Assembly (NCBI GenBank): GCA_026214975.1
Contig: CM047815.1
Location: 83,038,800 to 83,102,799, forward strand
Length of the DNA: 64,000 nucleotides
Direction of reading: 5' to 3'
Source: Gentiana macrophylla
Lineage: Eukaryota; Streptophyta; Magnoliopsida; Gentianales; Gentianaceae
Part shown: positions 33,561 to 46,738 of the stretch, piece by piece
Numbering within the stretch: position 1 is the stretch's first letter
How the letters are laid out: every line of letters starts with the position of its first letter
Notes under the pieces: model-generated
Told to the model about the DNA's origin: nothing
The model's input: only the letters and a program-made list of their open reading frames with translations
The model's database searches: none
Program-made: the position numbers and the translations under genes

Positions 33561-36500
33561 ATGTATGGCGGAGGTAAGTATACTCTGTCTGACGAATTTT
33601 GGCCGTTCTAATGCACCATTTTCACGAGGCGTGTGTAATGTGGTTGTTTATTGCAGATGAGGTGTCAGCGATAGTGGTGGACTTAGGTTCGCACACTTGC
33701 AAGGCTGGTTACGCCGGAGAAGATGCCCCTAAAGCTTTGTTTCCGTCGGTTAGTTAGTTAAAGTTGTCATTTTTTGTATTTTATTTTATTGTTGATAATT
33801 TTCTTGGTTCTATTTTGGTTCTTTGATTGAGCATAATTTTGGTTGACTCTGCGGTGGATTGATGTTGAAAATTTCTACCAGATAGCTGGTTTTGTGGAGT
33901 TGATTGCCACTACTATGCATGCTTTTTCTTCTTCTTTTGAGTTTTTGCGAGGTTGGAAAGAAGTGCCATTGAGTGTTGTGTATTGAATGTGTGAAAGATA
34001 AAATCTTTAAAAACAGGGACACTGACTGAAAGCCTGTATGGAGTAGAAAACAGGAAAATTAAATAGATGAATACTTTTGAGATGAAAAGGACTGGACGTA
34101 GTTATGAACTCGGAAAAGGAATAAAGGAAAACAAGCAAGCCATTTTTATTTCTCTTGTCATGGTTTGTTGCCTGCTGTATTCTGTGGCTGGCCAGTAGAA
34201 GTTCTAGGCATTGTATTGACTTCTCCTGTTTAGTAGGTATGAAATGCTATTGCTGAAGGGAACATCAAATTTTAAGTCCACCCTATCTGATTGGATTCCT
34301 GGTTGGATCTTGGAGGATATATTAGTAGCATATTTTAGGATATTCCTACTATATGGCATGCCTTTTTTCATTTGCTACGTTGTCCTCTGCATACTTGATT
34401 CTCATAATTTAGAATCTTCCTAATGTAGATCTTGATTCTCATAATTTCCTTAGGTGGTTGGATCAATTGATCAAATGGATGTCGATGTGCCTGAAAGCCT
34501 GGACAAGAATTCTGGCGTGGCTCCAGATCCCGCTTCAAAGGTCAAACGGAAATTGTTTGTAGGAAATCAGGCTTTGGGATATCGTCGCGACCACATGGAG
34601 GTGTGCCTGGAAGATTAGTATTTTGTGAGTTTTCTTTTGTTAGATTGCATGTTACTAATTATGTTGTATTGTACTTGCATAGGTGGTGTCACCCATCAAG
34701 GATGGGATTGTTGCTGATTGGGATATTGTTGAAAGCATATGGGATCATGCATTCAGGTGACCAAATCATTTTTTGAATTGGTTATTTTCTAACCTTCTGT
34801 TTCCTTTCTTTGATTGAGTAGTTTCTTTTATCATACTTGCGTTCTCATTGATTGTGCTTGTGGCAGATAGAAACTTCGACAGTATGTACTGTCTCCATGC
34901 ATTCTTTTAATTCAAACAGTCATTAGCGATCTCTTTCAATAGTTCCTAATTGGCTCTATGGATTTTTTAGCCAAATGTGTAGCTGTTCTATTGATTAGCT
35001 TTTAATTAGATGGCTTACTTTTCATTTGGATCTAGTTATGATTTATACTGTACATTCTGTAAATATAGGAGGAAGCAATCAGTTATGCTCAATTTCATCC
35101 AGTATTTTAGTATTCATCTGTATGAGAGTAATTGATAGCGTTAGAGCTCCTGCCTTCTGCTAGTACGGATGCTTGGGCTATTAATTGTCTCCTTTTCATG
35201 CCAAAAAGTTTCACTGCCGAGCCCCTTCTCTATTAAATTCTTCGAGCTGCTAGAATTAAAAACGTTGACAGGATTTGACTGGTGTGCAGCGATATTTTCT
35301 ATTTTCTTTCTTAGAGAGGAGTTTGGTCTATCATCTACTTTTAGTGCTTGCTTTACCATTAAAATTTCATCATTCTTCTTGGAAATTCGTAGGGAATGCC
35401 TGTTGATCGATCCCAAGGAACATCCAATGCTGCTTGCTGAGCCATGTGTTAATACACAGCAACAAAGAGAAAAGTGAGTTCAGAATCTTGTTCATTATTT
35501 GTATTTGTAATTTTAAAATGCAAAGCACGTGTTATCTGATGTTTAGAGTGTGTAATTTGTGATGCAACATTTCAATTTTGATTATTTCTTATTCACGAGC
35601 GCTTTTCCTCAATAGTAAAGCTTGAAGTTCAAACCCACTCATCCCCCCCTCTCTCCCCCTCCTCCTCCCCCTCCTTCCCTTCTGTCTTTATATATTATTT
35701 TGTGGATCTAGGTAGCAGAAACCTGTAATGCTGCGTGTGAGTGTTTCCATTTGGTCGGAGAGACAGATGATGTAATGTTGTACCATTTGCTTTTATAGTG
35801 TTGAATTTCTTTCTCGTGCATGCATTGACTAACAACGTGTCAAACAGGGCAGCTGAGATCATGTTTGAAAAGTATCAGGTTCCTGCACTATTCTTGGCAA
35901 AAATGCTGTGAGTTCACTTACCTTGAAGTTCCTTTTACCTAAATTAACCTATTATAAGAGAAATATGCTGCTGGATTCTTGTGCTTCAATATTTTTCAGG
36001 CGCAACATTAGGCATCCATAACTAACTACGGTTTGTTGCTGCCAGGTTCTGACATCTTTTGCATCAGGACGAGCCACTTCATTAGTTGTTGATAGGTAGG
36101 CACTTATATCTTTTTTCTGACCACTACTCCAGTTCTTTTGTTTCCTCGGCCTGTTTGTTGGAAAGCTGGGTACCAGTTTTTATTGACCGAATCTGATTTT
36201 AGATTGCTTTTGATTTGGCTTATAATGAATACTGGTTTTGAGTTTTCTTTTAGTTCATATGTCCTTAATTATTTATCCATTTCATACGCTTCTTCAGAAC
36301 TTAGTCAGCTGTCTTAACTTGGTCTGCAGTTTCTTCCTGCATGTTTATATGTTATCTGGTAATCTTGATTGTTGGTTCACCAGGAAACGCTGTAAAAATA
36401 CTCCCTCCGCCTTGTAATATGGGTGTTTTTTCTTTCCCATATATTAAGTCATTTTCAAATACCAAGTGAGCATTTATTACAATTTTCTTCATCTTGCCCT

Positions 36501-39500
36501 TAATTTATTATTCCTCCAACTACTTTACAAATAATGCATTAATGACGGTCACAGGGTCTTTTAGACTTTTTGCTGAAAATTAGACGTTCATCCACTTTCT
36601 TTATCCGTGTGAAACCTCTAACAAGACCTATATGATGGGATAGGGGTAAAATATTTTTTTTTTTCTACATTCGTGTAAAAATTCTTATTCTTTAGTTGAA
36701 TCTTTGACATTGGGTCTATTATAATACTTGGGCAAACAACCTATTGATACAGCGGTGGAGGATCAACCACGATTGCTCCTGTTCATGATGGATATGTACT
36801 TCAAAAGGTAAATCTGCTACCTGGCTTGGGTCGGTAAATTATGGCGTGGCATTCGATTTTCTGTAGCCTTGATACAACATTTATGCTAAATGTAACTCAC
36901 TCATGTAGGTCTGTAGGTATAATTGTATGTCTACCTAAATATCTGATCTCATCTCTCCGACTATGCCTGTTATTGTTTTTTGGGTGAATTAGAAGCTGAA
37001 AGAAAATATTATTAGAGGCATGAGAACAGATAATGCCAAGCAACCATTATGTTGCTTTGCAATCATTGAAGTGATATGCAATCAGTCTTGTATATTTTAT
37101 CACAGGCCGTGGCAACATCTCCTGTTGGCGGAGAATTCCTAACTCATTGCTTGTTGAAAAGTTTGGAAAGCAAAGGCATAACAGTAAGTGATCTCGGCAA
37201 AATTATACTGCTAACACGTGATTAGATTAAAATATGTGACGATTTTCTTGTATATTTAACCTTTGTTAATTATATTTAATATTTTTTTACAGATTAAACC
37301 TCGATATTCATTTAAAAGGAAAGAAATCCGACCAGGGGAATTTCAGGTATATTTTACGGTTTGTTGCCGTATAACTTTATAAGATGATTTTTTATTACTT
37401 GGTTATTGCTTTGAGAATCAAAATTGTTGAATTTTCATCTCTCAAAAGCTTAAGCTGTTGGGGAAGTTAGTAATTTATATATTTAAACATAACACACTTC
37501 AACACGTCCCCTCCCAAGTGTGGGTTTCATACAAAGAGTGTGGGCCAACATGGTAAAACAAAGGCAATACATTGCCAATAAGGAGGCTCAACGCTTGCAA
37601 AACAGGGTGGAAGTGGACGTAAAGAGGTTTGGACTCAACCTTTGCTCTGATACCCTGTTGAATTACCATAACATCTCTCCCAAAAACTTAAAGGGGGGTG
37701 AGTAGTTTTCACATTTAAACACAACACGCTTCAACACGCCCCCTGAAATGCGGGCCTTGTACAAAGAGATTGGGTCAACAATCCAATAAGGAAACCCAAC
37801 GCTTGCACAAAATTTGGGGTGGAAGTGGATGCAAAGATGTGTTGAATACATGACCTCTTTGCTCTGGTACCATGTTGAATAGAGATGGTAATTCAAGATA
37901 TATGTATATGTGTATACATACATACACAAGAATATACATACATGTGTATCCAAGCTTAAACATATGTGTATGTGTAGAAGTATGCATGTATATACTTATA
38001 AATATATATTTATATGTATACGTTCATATACATATCTATCTAAAGGGCATTCTGGTGTACGATCGTACCTATGTTGGGTTTGTGGAGGGGTGCCATTTAG
38101 GTCTACAATACACAGTTAAACTTATATTTCTATCAAAGGTTGTTTCAGTGACTTGAGTCTGTGGCTTTTGGTCACACAATTTACACGTACTGTTGCGGCC
38201 AAAACTCCATATGTATTTATGTATATATGTATATATCTCTATATGTACATGTATAAATGCAAAATTATGTATGTGTGCATGCAAATATTGTCTGTGTGCG
38301 CATGCATATGCCCATGTGTGTGTGTCTGTTGAATGCTTTCCACTTTTATTTTTTATTTTAGAAGATTCCCATTGTTGTCAATTTAGCAACATATTTACTT
38401 GTTAGATTGGATACATGGAGCTATCCTTCTCCTCTCACCTATGGTGGTTTACAATTTGTTTATGTTCCGAGTCCTTTTGGTTGTTTCCTATACAATCTTA
38501 CAGACCGTAATTTTTTAACTATTCTCACAGATTGCGGATCTTGATTTTCCAAACACAACCGAAAGTTACAAACTATATTCCCAGGTTTTGGATTGAACTT
38601 ACTTTTTCATATTCATGCTCCTTTTCTCCTGCTACAGTGCTACTTAGTTTTGTTCTTTAAACAGAGGGTTATTGCTGGTGATATCAAAGAATGCGTATGT
38701 CGAGCTCCAGATACGCCATATGATGGTGTGTAATCCTTGAACCACATACTTTCTCTTGCCTTTTTATCTTCTCCTGGTCAATAATTGACCTTCCACAGTA
38801 TTGAGAAATTGACAGGCATATTTCTTTAACATATAGAAGGAACTTCAGTAAATATTTGTGAGTTTGATTACTGAAGGTCTCAGCAGGTTAACTTGTCAAA
38901 GATATACAATATCAAGTGCATAATTCTTTCAATAGTGAATAGCTGATGCTTTCTTGTGGAAACCTCAAAGAGTTTCGTTTGTATGAAATGCTACAAAAGC
39001 TTATGTTTCTCTGCAATATAATTATTACAAGCACGCTGTTCTGTTTAAACTGAAATCAGTTTTACTTTCATTTATTTTTTTGTGGGCAAAATCTGTGTTC
39101 CATGATTTCATCTACTGAATCATTAGTTGCACATTTACTCCATGTAAAATGGTTAAACAACTGCAAAATCTTTGAGCTGATGCAATTAAATTGCTCTTCC
39201 CAGATAGCTCCTACTCCAACATACCAATGACATCTTATGAGCTTCCCGATGGACAGTAAGTATATTCTAATCGATCTTGTGGACTTTAACTTCAGAACTG
39301 AAAGTTAGTTGAACAGACGCCTAAGTTTCATCTTAGAGTTTTGGTGCTCTGCCCTTTTGAGTAAATTTTCGTATTGATTTTCTGTCCCTGAAATTAACTA
39401 CCATGCTGTTTATGTGGAAAATTTTACTTTATTTTCCTCCTAGACCCATAGTTCATCTCTTTTTCTAATTATTGCCTTTTCTGGTAACTAATTATGCATT

Positions 39501-42157
39501 TTTGACCAGGACAATAGAAATTGAGCTGACAAATTCAAGATACCTGACATCCTGTTCAATCCTTCTTTAGCTCAGGTTGTTTGGGTACCTTAGATACGAT
39601 CGCTTCCGCTTATCACGTTGATTTAAAATTTGTATATATGCATTGCTGTCTGATTATTTGGGTTGGCTGCAATGCCTTAGTGTTAGTCCCGGTTAGTGAA
39701 AAGACTATGCTCTTCTTTTCATTAGTATTTGAGGTAATGTGTTACTCCTCTCTGTCCCAGAATATACGCTACTTTACCTCTTTTGTTTGTCCCATAATAT
39801 AAGTCATTCTACATTATCAATGAAGCATTTATTTCTATTTTCTCTATCTTACCCCTAATTTATTAACAATCCAACTACTTCTAAATGCTTTCTAACCATT
39901 TCATTAATAATAGTCAAAGGATATTTTAGGCATTTCTCCTAAAAATTTGTGGCATTCAACCACTTTATTAATCTGTGTGAAAACGCCTAAAATGACTTAT
40001 ATTTTGGGACGGAGGGAGTATGTACTAGGAAAAAATATCATCTTATATTTTAATCACGATTCCTTCATCATACTTAGCTTCTTTCAATCCACTCGTCAGT
40101 TCCATAGTGACTGGTTATTCCAATTGAACATAGACTCCTGCCCATCCTTAAGGTACCGAATGGGCAGCTTGATGTTAAAATATGTTCATGGGGGGGGGGG
40201 GGGTGGTGGTGGTGTCTGAAAAGGGCTTCAGCCACTTTTTAGTGTTGTTACTTGCTCTATTGGCTGTGGTTCTGTCTCTCTCTCTCTCTCTCTCTCCTCC
40301 CCTGTTTTTAAGCCAAGTAGAAAAGGGGTTGGGGGATTACCTTTACCTGTTTATTCCTATGTGCTCTGTAATAGTGGCAACTGGACCCATGTATTGGTGA
40401 GCTATACAGTCATAGGCTCATCTATCCTTTTTACTTGGTACAATGCCATTGACATTCGTCATTTATGCTATTGCCTTGACTAATTTCATTTTGTTGTTGT
40501 ATGCTGGCTTATGGCTGAATGCGATTTGTTAGAGTATTCCTGGTATGGAGAATTTTGCAGAGATTGCTCCAACTGTCCGCGGCCTCCCACAAATGGTGAA
40601 TTGTTTTGTGAATTTGCATATCTGTGCTTGATCTGGTATTCTTACTTGTTTTCCTATCAATTATCCCCCTCTTTTTGAAACTTTCAGGTTATAGATAGCA
40701 TAAACAAGTGTGATGTGGACGTAAGGAGAGAATTATTCAGCAGCATATTGGTAAATTTTCAATCTTCTGGAGATTTATCTTAGTGATACTTAAATAGCAT
40801 AAAGTAGGACAGCCTAATTGGTTCTTCATGTTTTGGCCCTGTCTTGTTTTCTGGTTGTTTCAGTTGACATTTGAATTGAAATGCTTTTAGTGTAACAAAG
40901 AAGAAAAAAGAATTTCAATGCTTTTACATCATTTTTTTGCTTCTTGGTATCTAGCAGCATGTCTTAAATTCTGGCCGTCTTTTTGATTTTCTTCATCATT
41001 GGTGTTAGATCCTGGTAATTAACTTGGATGGTTCTATGCAACGTTGTCTCTGATAGTACTCTTTGGGAGTTGTATTCATCTGTTATGTCCATTAGTAATT
41101 TCTGCTTTACTTTAATCCTCATTATACTTCTGTCTTACCAGTCAGAAATGTGACCTTGAGGTAGTGATGTACCCTATGGCAAAACAGCTTTCTATAAATA
41201 CGTAAACAGTGACATATTGGCTTTTCTGGCTTATTTGAAGATAGCCTTTTGATTACTTAGTTGTTTGTTTTCTGAATTGATTTTTGCTTTTAATATTCAG
41301 CTTGCTGGTGGCACTGCATCCATGCTGCAATTGAAAGAACGTCTGGAGAAAGACTTACTAGAGGTATGTTCTCGCAATTTTGGGGAAAATCATATCTAGG
41401 GTCCTCCTAAGTCCTCTCACATGAAATTCTTATCATGCAGCATTTAAAATGAATACGACAGCCAAACAAAATATGTAATTTGAGGGGTTAGGTGTAAATA
41501 CGCCTTAGGAACGATAGGGGCATTGAAATGCGTAATGCGTATATGTTTCTCAGAGATAAGGGTGAATATGTTGTTTGAATTACATTGTTGGGTATTTCGT
41601 AGGGTATGTTGAGTGTCGTGTATTGTGTGGGGAGAAAAGTAAGAGAAAATAATTTTTTACAAATTGGGAAGAATTGTTTTGTGGGTTTCTCTTTAAACAT
41701 GCATTTGCCCAAGACTAATTATGCTCATGTTGCAGGAGTCTCCTCATGCTGCCAGAGTAAAGGTTTTGGCAAGTGGAAATGCAACAGAAAGGAGATTCAG
41801 GTAGATCTACATCCTATGTTGATGTCGGTCAATGCACTCCCCCTTCTCTTACCTCTCCTTTCTTTAGAATAATAGCCGTTAACCTGATTTGATTATTACT
41901 GCTGTGAGTAACGAGTTTGTGGTGCAGTGTATGGATAGGCGGAAGTATATTGGCATCACTTGGTTCCTTCCAACAAATGTGGTTTTCAAAGTCCGAGTGA
42001 GTTCATCGCTCCATGACCAAATGATTTTTCTATCTACTCTTGTATACACAACAGCAATCTTTATCCACATGTGCTGACTGCTTTCGTTCTGCTTTTTTGT
42101 GGTAATGACAGATATGAAGAGCACGGTGCTTCGTATGTTCAAAGGAAATGCCCTTGA
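33561..42157 (+). CDS. ARP4: ACTIN-RELATED PROTEIN 4 (nuclear actin-related protein)
   Basis: ARP4 is a nuclear subunit of SWR1, NuA4 and INO80/SWI-SNF-type chromatin complexes. Twenty exons with GT-AG borders: 33,561-33,573; 33,657-33,748; 34,454-34,600; 34,683-34,756; 35,393-35,473; 35,848-35,907; 36,046-36,095; 36,753-36,807; 37,106-37,183; 37,293-37,346; 38,531-38,584; 38,665-38,725; 39,204-39,255; 39,510-39,575; 40,533-40,595; 40,688-40,750; 41,301-41,363; 41,736-41,800; 41,928-41,996; 42,112-42,157. Starts MYGG, then [20 protein letters not shown], with the ARP4 insert [84 protein letters not shown], and ends QRKCP-stop. About 435 residues, near the 441 of Arabidopsis. Two single-base losses, in exon 6 (A-run 35,899-35,903) and exon 14 (about 39,522-39,525), break the frame but no conserved residues. 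Confidence 0.93.
36399..36735. mobile_element. Stowaway-type MITE in ARP4 intron 7
   Basis: Begins TACTCCCTCCGCC, the Stowaway/mariner-like terminal signature (CTCCCTCCGTCCC with TA target). The internal sequence (AAGTCATTTTC..., AATTTATTA..CCAACTACTT, TTAATCTGTGTGAAA-like) is related to the element at 39,743-40,020. The right end is worn and stops a few bases before the exon 8 acceptor at 36,752. Confidence 0.6.
37483..37885. repeat. Two tandem diverged repeat units in ARP4 intron 10
   Basis: Two related blocks, about 37,483-37,683 and 37,709-37,885. Each has a CACTTCAACACG(T/C)CCCCT-like start (second: CGCTTCAACACGCCCCCTG), CAAAGAG and GGGTCAAC or GGGCCAAC, then CAATAAGGA, CCAACGCTTGC, GGAAGTGGA and a CTCTG-TACC end before TGTTGAAT. 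The CAACACGCCCC motif is like the polypurine/LTR junctions of plant copia elements read backwards. Origin not settled. Confidence 0.45.
37890..38330. repeat. Degenerate TA/TG/CA-rich microsatellite region in ARP4 intron 10
   Basis: Irregular TATGTATATG / CATACATACA runs at 37,895-38,040 and 38,205-38,330, with a non-repeat island between. The Tyr/Ile/His-rich ORFs over it on both strands are by-products of the repeat. Located between exons 10 and 11. Confidence 0.7.
39743..40020. mobile_element. Stowaway-type MITE in ARP4 intron 14
   Basis: About 278 bp with terminal inverted repeats. The left end is TACTCCTCTCTGTCCCA, and the right end TGGGACGGAGGGAGTA (reading ATTTTGGGACGGAGGGAGTA), with TA at both ends. 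Same family as 36,399-36,735, with shared internal blocks such as AATTTATTA..AATCCAACTACTT. Non-autonomous; no coding sequence. Confidence 0.8.
40190..40296. repeat. G14 homopolymer and (TC)n microsatellite in ARP4 intron 14
   Basis: A run of 14 G at 40,190-40,203 is followed by GGT repeats, and then a (TC)n tract at about 40,273-40,296. These are hard to sequence correctly. The Gly/Val and Ser/Leu-rich ORFs here are artefacts. Confidence 0.85.
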
Positions 42158-43000
42158 TTTAATACTCTTTGTGTTCGGTTAGGTCTTGAAACCGTAGAAT
42201 GCTAGAGCCGAGGATTCCGTAGTGTGTGCTACTAACAATTTTTTTGCAATCTGTCACCAGCTGCCATCAGATGTTGAGGATGCCTTGTGTTTATTAGAGA
42301 ATGTGTGTACTATTTAGTGTTGTTTTTCATTGATGTAAAACCGCTCTTTTACCCTGTGATGTAACCTTGTTTTAGAGTCGTGGGGCACAAACACCATTGC
42401 AGATCTGTGGTGTTTTTCATCTTTGTTACGTTTGATTCACATTCGCCATTTCATGAATTCCTAGGTTTAATTATATTGCCCAATCTTTCAAAGAAGAAGA
42501 CTTGGTCCCGTAAGTTGGTTGTAATATTGTTTTCTGCCATTGTAGTAGATTTAATATAGCTCCAAAAGAGCCCAAGTCATTGTATTTTTCAAGAGATTTC
42601 GTCAAGATCATACTTGATAAGGTGCGTTCCATCCTTTTCAGTCTTGCAATGTGTTGATTTTGCCCCAGATCAATCCCAGATGAATGTGTTATTTCTTGGC
42701 TTCATCCATAATATGCAAAGGCGTTCTGATCAACCAATCTACCATTGAAGGAGTAGAAGATGTCGAGAAAATTTTCATTCAATTTCACTGGCCACAGTGA
42801 GAACAATGAGCGATGATGAAGAAGTTTCCCCCAACGATTCGCTTGAGTTTCTTTCTATTGCGTCTTCTCCATGGAATTATTTGCATTTTTAGTAGGTTTA
42901 TTTTGTCTTCAGAATCACAGTTTACATGTTTTTTTTTTTTATATCCATGAAATAACTGTTGCAACTTGGTGGTTATCATTGTGGTTTATACATGGAAAAT
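42158..43000 (+). other. ARP4 3'UTR and downstream flank
   Basis: The 3'UTR probably runs to about 42,360-42,480. No clear AATAAA was seen; TTGATGTAAAACC near 42,332 and TGTAA motifs could act in 3' end formation. Beyond 42,500 I see no gene. A T10 run lies at 42,931. Confidence 0.4.
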
Positions 43001-43177
43001 CATTAGAATATAGGTGTATCATAGTAAATTGGGATTGATTTCTTATCGATTTATGTGATGGTCCAATAGGTATTTATAAGTGCGTAAAAGAGAAAATGAC
43101 AAGAATAACCTTTGCACTAAATTATGTAGACCTAGAGTATTCTAGATTATACCGTAGTAGAAATATATTTTTCAACA
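43001..43177 (-). repeat. 3' LTR start of a copia fragment
   Basis: Read on the minus strand, an LTR starts TGTTGAAAAATATATTTC at 43,177, immediately after the purine tract TTGAAGGGGCG (43,178-43,188). A TATA-like TATAAATA lies near 43,073-43,080. The far end is not identified. Confidence 0.5.
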
Positions 43178-45050
43178 CGCCCCTTCAATACCATGGGAAT
43201 GGAATGAACACGAAGATTTCCCTTGAGTAAGTCAAAACGAGGGTTGTCGATCGGCTTGGTGAGAAGGTCAGCAATGGAGGTATCTAGCTTCTTGGTAGCG
43301 ACTAGATCACGAATGAAAGTCGATCTCAATGTGTTTCGTGCGCGCATGAAAGACGGGGTTGTGTGCAAGATAGTTAGCCCCGATATTGTCACATCAAAGG
43401 GTAGGTGGTGAAGAAAGAGTGACGGACATGTCACTGAGTAAACTGCCTATCCACTGAAGTTCAACTACAATGTTGGATAATGCTTTGTATTCGGCCGCTG
43501 TGCTACTTTTGGACATTGTTTGTTGTTGTTTGGACGTCAGCTAATGAGATTTGAGCCAAGAAAAATACAGTAAGCACCGACCAACCGTCGGTTATCCGGG
43601 TCGGCTGCTCAGTCGGCATCAGAATAAGCATGCATAGATAGCGGGGATGAGCGAGAAGTAAATAAGCTTGGGGACATAGTGTGTTTGAGATAGCGAAGAA
43701 TACACTTGACAGCCGACCGATGTATTCTGTATGAGAGTGCGTATATTTGCTGACGTTATGGATTGCAAATGCAATATCTGGATGAGTGAAACTGAGATAC
43801 TAAAGACCGCCATTAATAGTGCGATATAAAGAGGAATCCGAAAAGGGACGGCTACTAGATTTTTGAAGACGAGTATTGGTGGCCATTAGGGTTTGACATG
43901 GCTTGGATTATCCATACATGCCTTTTGCAATAATAGAAACAAGCCATCGGGTGTGGGAGAGCTTCAACACCAAGAAAATAAGACAGTGATCCAAGATCTT
44001 TAATTGGAAAAGGCATGCCAAGATAATCAATAACCTGTTGAATAAGAGGAGATGGGGTGCCAATAATAATAACATCATCATCATAGATAAGAATGTAAAT
44101 ACGCTTAGTGTCCCTAGTAAAATGGTAAAGAGATGTATCGGTCTTGAAGGCAGTAAAACCAAACCGAGAGAGAACATCAGTAAATCGTGAAAACCAGGAT
44201 CTACGAGCTTGACGTAAGCCATAAAGTGGATTATCTAGATGAGTGAAACCTTGAGGCTGCTGCATGTACACTGTCTCAGTCATATGGCCATTGAAGAAGG
44301 CATTTTGAATGTCAACTTGACGAATGAGCCAATGTTGAGAGATGGCAAGATAAAGATGAAGGCGTAGAGTGATGGGTTTGACCGCTTGACAACTGGTCTG
44401 GAAGTCTTATGTAAATCAAGCCCTTCAGTCTATTGGTTACCTTTGGCAACAAGAAGCGCTTTATAACGCTCAATCTGTCCATATGCACGATGCTTGACCC
44501 TGTAAACCAATTTATTTCAGCAATATTCATATTAGGACATATGTGATCGAGGCCTCATGTATCATTACGAATCAGAGCATTGATTTCTTCTCTCATAGCA
44601 TCATGCCAGGTTTGATGTTTGGAAGCTTCAGTGTAGGTAGTGGTTCAGTTGTTTGAGATGAGGTTGTGGTTGATTTAAGAAGAGGCAAAATAAAGTCGAG
44701 GATGGTGAATTGATTAAGTTAGTTGGTCTGGGACAGTGACCATAAGGTGATGTTGAATATCGATTTTCTCGACATGACACATCATCCACGTTTGAATTTG
44801 AACCTACCATGCCAACATCTAGTTGCCTATCTCCTCGCTTAAAAGCCACAACATTATTAACGCCGACATAATTACCAAGGGGTTTTGGGGACTAACAAAT
44901 CCCTACTTTCTTCGACAAATTTATCATTACTCTCCAAATCGTTTATGCAAGTAAAAGCGTCCAACAAATTTTGCTTTAAGTCGTCCTTTCCAAGAGAAAC
45001 TAAAATCTACCTTCATCACCATTTAAGAACGTACATTTGTAAAGATTATG
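43178..45050 (-). pseudogene. Ty1/copia pol fragment: RT and RNase H
   Basis: Minus strand. RT: ERYKA.LVAKG near 44,440-44,470, IRQVDIQNAFFNGHMTETVY near 44,270-44,330, YGLRQARRSWFSRF (44,170-44,215), then IYILIYDDDVII (44,060-44,100), where the usual YVDD is YDDD, and KDLGSLSYFLGVE. RNase H: the last conserved block, LVATKKLDTSIADLLTKPID, is at 43,245-43,330, with CDN near 43,385. Integrase and gag are missing. The right side ends at the copia insertion at 45,051. Several stops and shifts. Confidence 0.75.
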
Positions 45051-45055
45051 ATTCT

Positions 45056-45587
45056 TGTTAAAACAGGACCGTTATGGATCAAAACGGATTGCTATAATCA
45101 AGAATAAACAAGAAAGCATAAACCACACAAGAACAATAACACAAGATTTAACGTGGTTTCCGGCAATATGCCGACTACTCCACGGCCAGAAAAGATAATA
45201 ATATATTATCATTGGATGTTTTACAGACTCTGCAATTGTTTACACAATTGCTCAAAGCTACTGCTGCTTCTACTGTAAATGTTATAGGTTACAACAGATT
45301 TGTATTTATAGCCACAAAAAACTAGACCAAGACGCCATAAAGACATACTAGCATAATGACTAAAATACCCAGATGTGAACTTAACTCAACTGACTCCACC
45401 AGATGTAACCATGCTGAGATTTGCCCAAAGCTGACTCTTGGCAAAACTTAATTTTGCCTAAAACCGACTCTTGCCAAAGCTGACTCTTGCCAAAACAGAC
45501 TTTTGCCAAAACTCACTTTACTCAAAGCTGACTTTTCTCAGCTCAGTACTCAGCTTTGTATAAGAGGTCAAGTCACATTTCCCAACA
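45056..45587 (-). repeat. 3' LTR of the outer copia
   Basis: 532 bp. TG...CA ends, with the purine tract just inside (45,588-45,600 on the plus strand reads AATCTCCACCTTT). Contains short repeated GACTCTTGCCAAA units at 45,430-45,530. Confidence 0.82.
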
Positions 45588-46354
45588 AATCTCCACCTTT
45601 GACTTGAACTCTCGTTCAAACAGATGTATAACTGCATGTATCGCACTGTGATGCATTCGTCAATGCGGATGTACTGCACTGCACTGCATTCCTCCTCTTC
45701 CTTCAGACTTGATTGAGTTGAGAACAGATGTGATCAATGACTTGATCACCAGATAAGATGTGATTACCAGATTCAGATGTAATCACCTCAGCTGAGCACA
45801 CTCAGCCGAGTTCTTCAGATTCAACTTCAACCAACATATTGCAGATTCAGATTCAGTTTCTGTGCTGACCATATATGAACACAACAGATTTAGGTTAGAC
45901 TTCTCCAGACGAGACTTAACTCCAGATAAGAATTCCACCCTAGACATGTTCACCAGATGCTCAGCTGACTTTTGTCAGCCAAACATATCAGATTTATCTT
46001 ACTCAACTGACTTACTCAGCTGAGGCTTCTAGACACAGATGCAGAACCAGTGTAGACATGTTCAACAGATTCAGCAGACGCCACTCCGCTGACAGATGCA
46101 CTCAACTGACTCTTCACTCAGCTTACTTCCCAGACTTGAACACTCCACTCTACACAACTGACTTTAATTCAGCTGGTACTAGATCAACTTACCCTTACTC
46201 AGCCAATCCCAGATTTTGGTTCCACTCAGTTTCAGCTCTTGATTCTTCAAGTTCAGATGCACAACTAAGTGCCAGATTAGTGTTGACTGTTCTCAGCAGA
46301 GTTCTGCAGACTCAACCGAGTATGGACCTAAAGCTCCACCTGCTTGTCAACACT
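45588..46354 (-). other. 3' internal region of the outer copia, non-coding
   Basis: Between the left LTR and the inner insertion. Dominated by repeated TCAGCTGACT, CAGATTCAG and CCAGAT motifs. The plus-strand ORF at 46,058-46,357 is not a recognised protein. No RT, RNase H or integrase motif on either strand. It ends with ACACT (46,350-46,354), the inner element's target duplication. Confidence 0.55.
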
Positions 46355-46733
46355 TGAAGAGAGTTTGAGAATGTGATACACACAAGAGTAAACTTCAACT
46401 TAGTTTATTCATTGAGTAAAAAGATGTATAAATAGATACAATTGAGATAGAGACTAGCTAGCTAGCTTCAAGTGCCACTGAGTATGTAGATGTGGGCGGC
46501 AAGCATGCAAAAGTAAAAGTAAAAGTTATGTCTATGACATAAAGTAAACTAGAGTTTGACATATTAATTGTTTATATGACTCACAATTAATATGTCTTTT
46601 ACAATTAATATTACAATTAAATAAGGTGTACAAAATATTATGCACGAAATTTAAGGCTCAAGAATCACTGAGCACTGTTGAAGCCTCAGCAGATCGAGTC
46701 TATTGAGTAATATTTTCGAGTAATATTTCCACA
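46355..46733 (-). repeat. 3' LTR of the nested copia
   Basis: 379 bp. Element-sense start TGTGGAAATATT, end CTCTTCA. Compared with the other LTR (388 bp) most differences lie at CAG/CTG contexts, for example CACTGAGCAC here against TCACGAGCAC there. Confidence 0.85.
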
Positions 46734-46738
46734 CCCCT

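Noticed and set aside
37663..38405. Tyr/His/Ile-rich ORFs on both strands in ARP4 intron 10
   Set aside because: They are translations of a TA/TG microsatellite.
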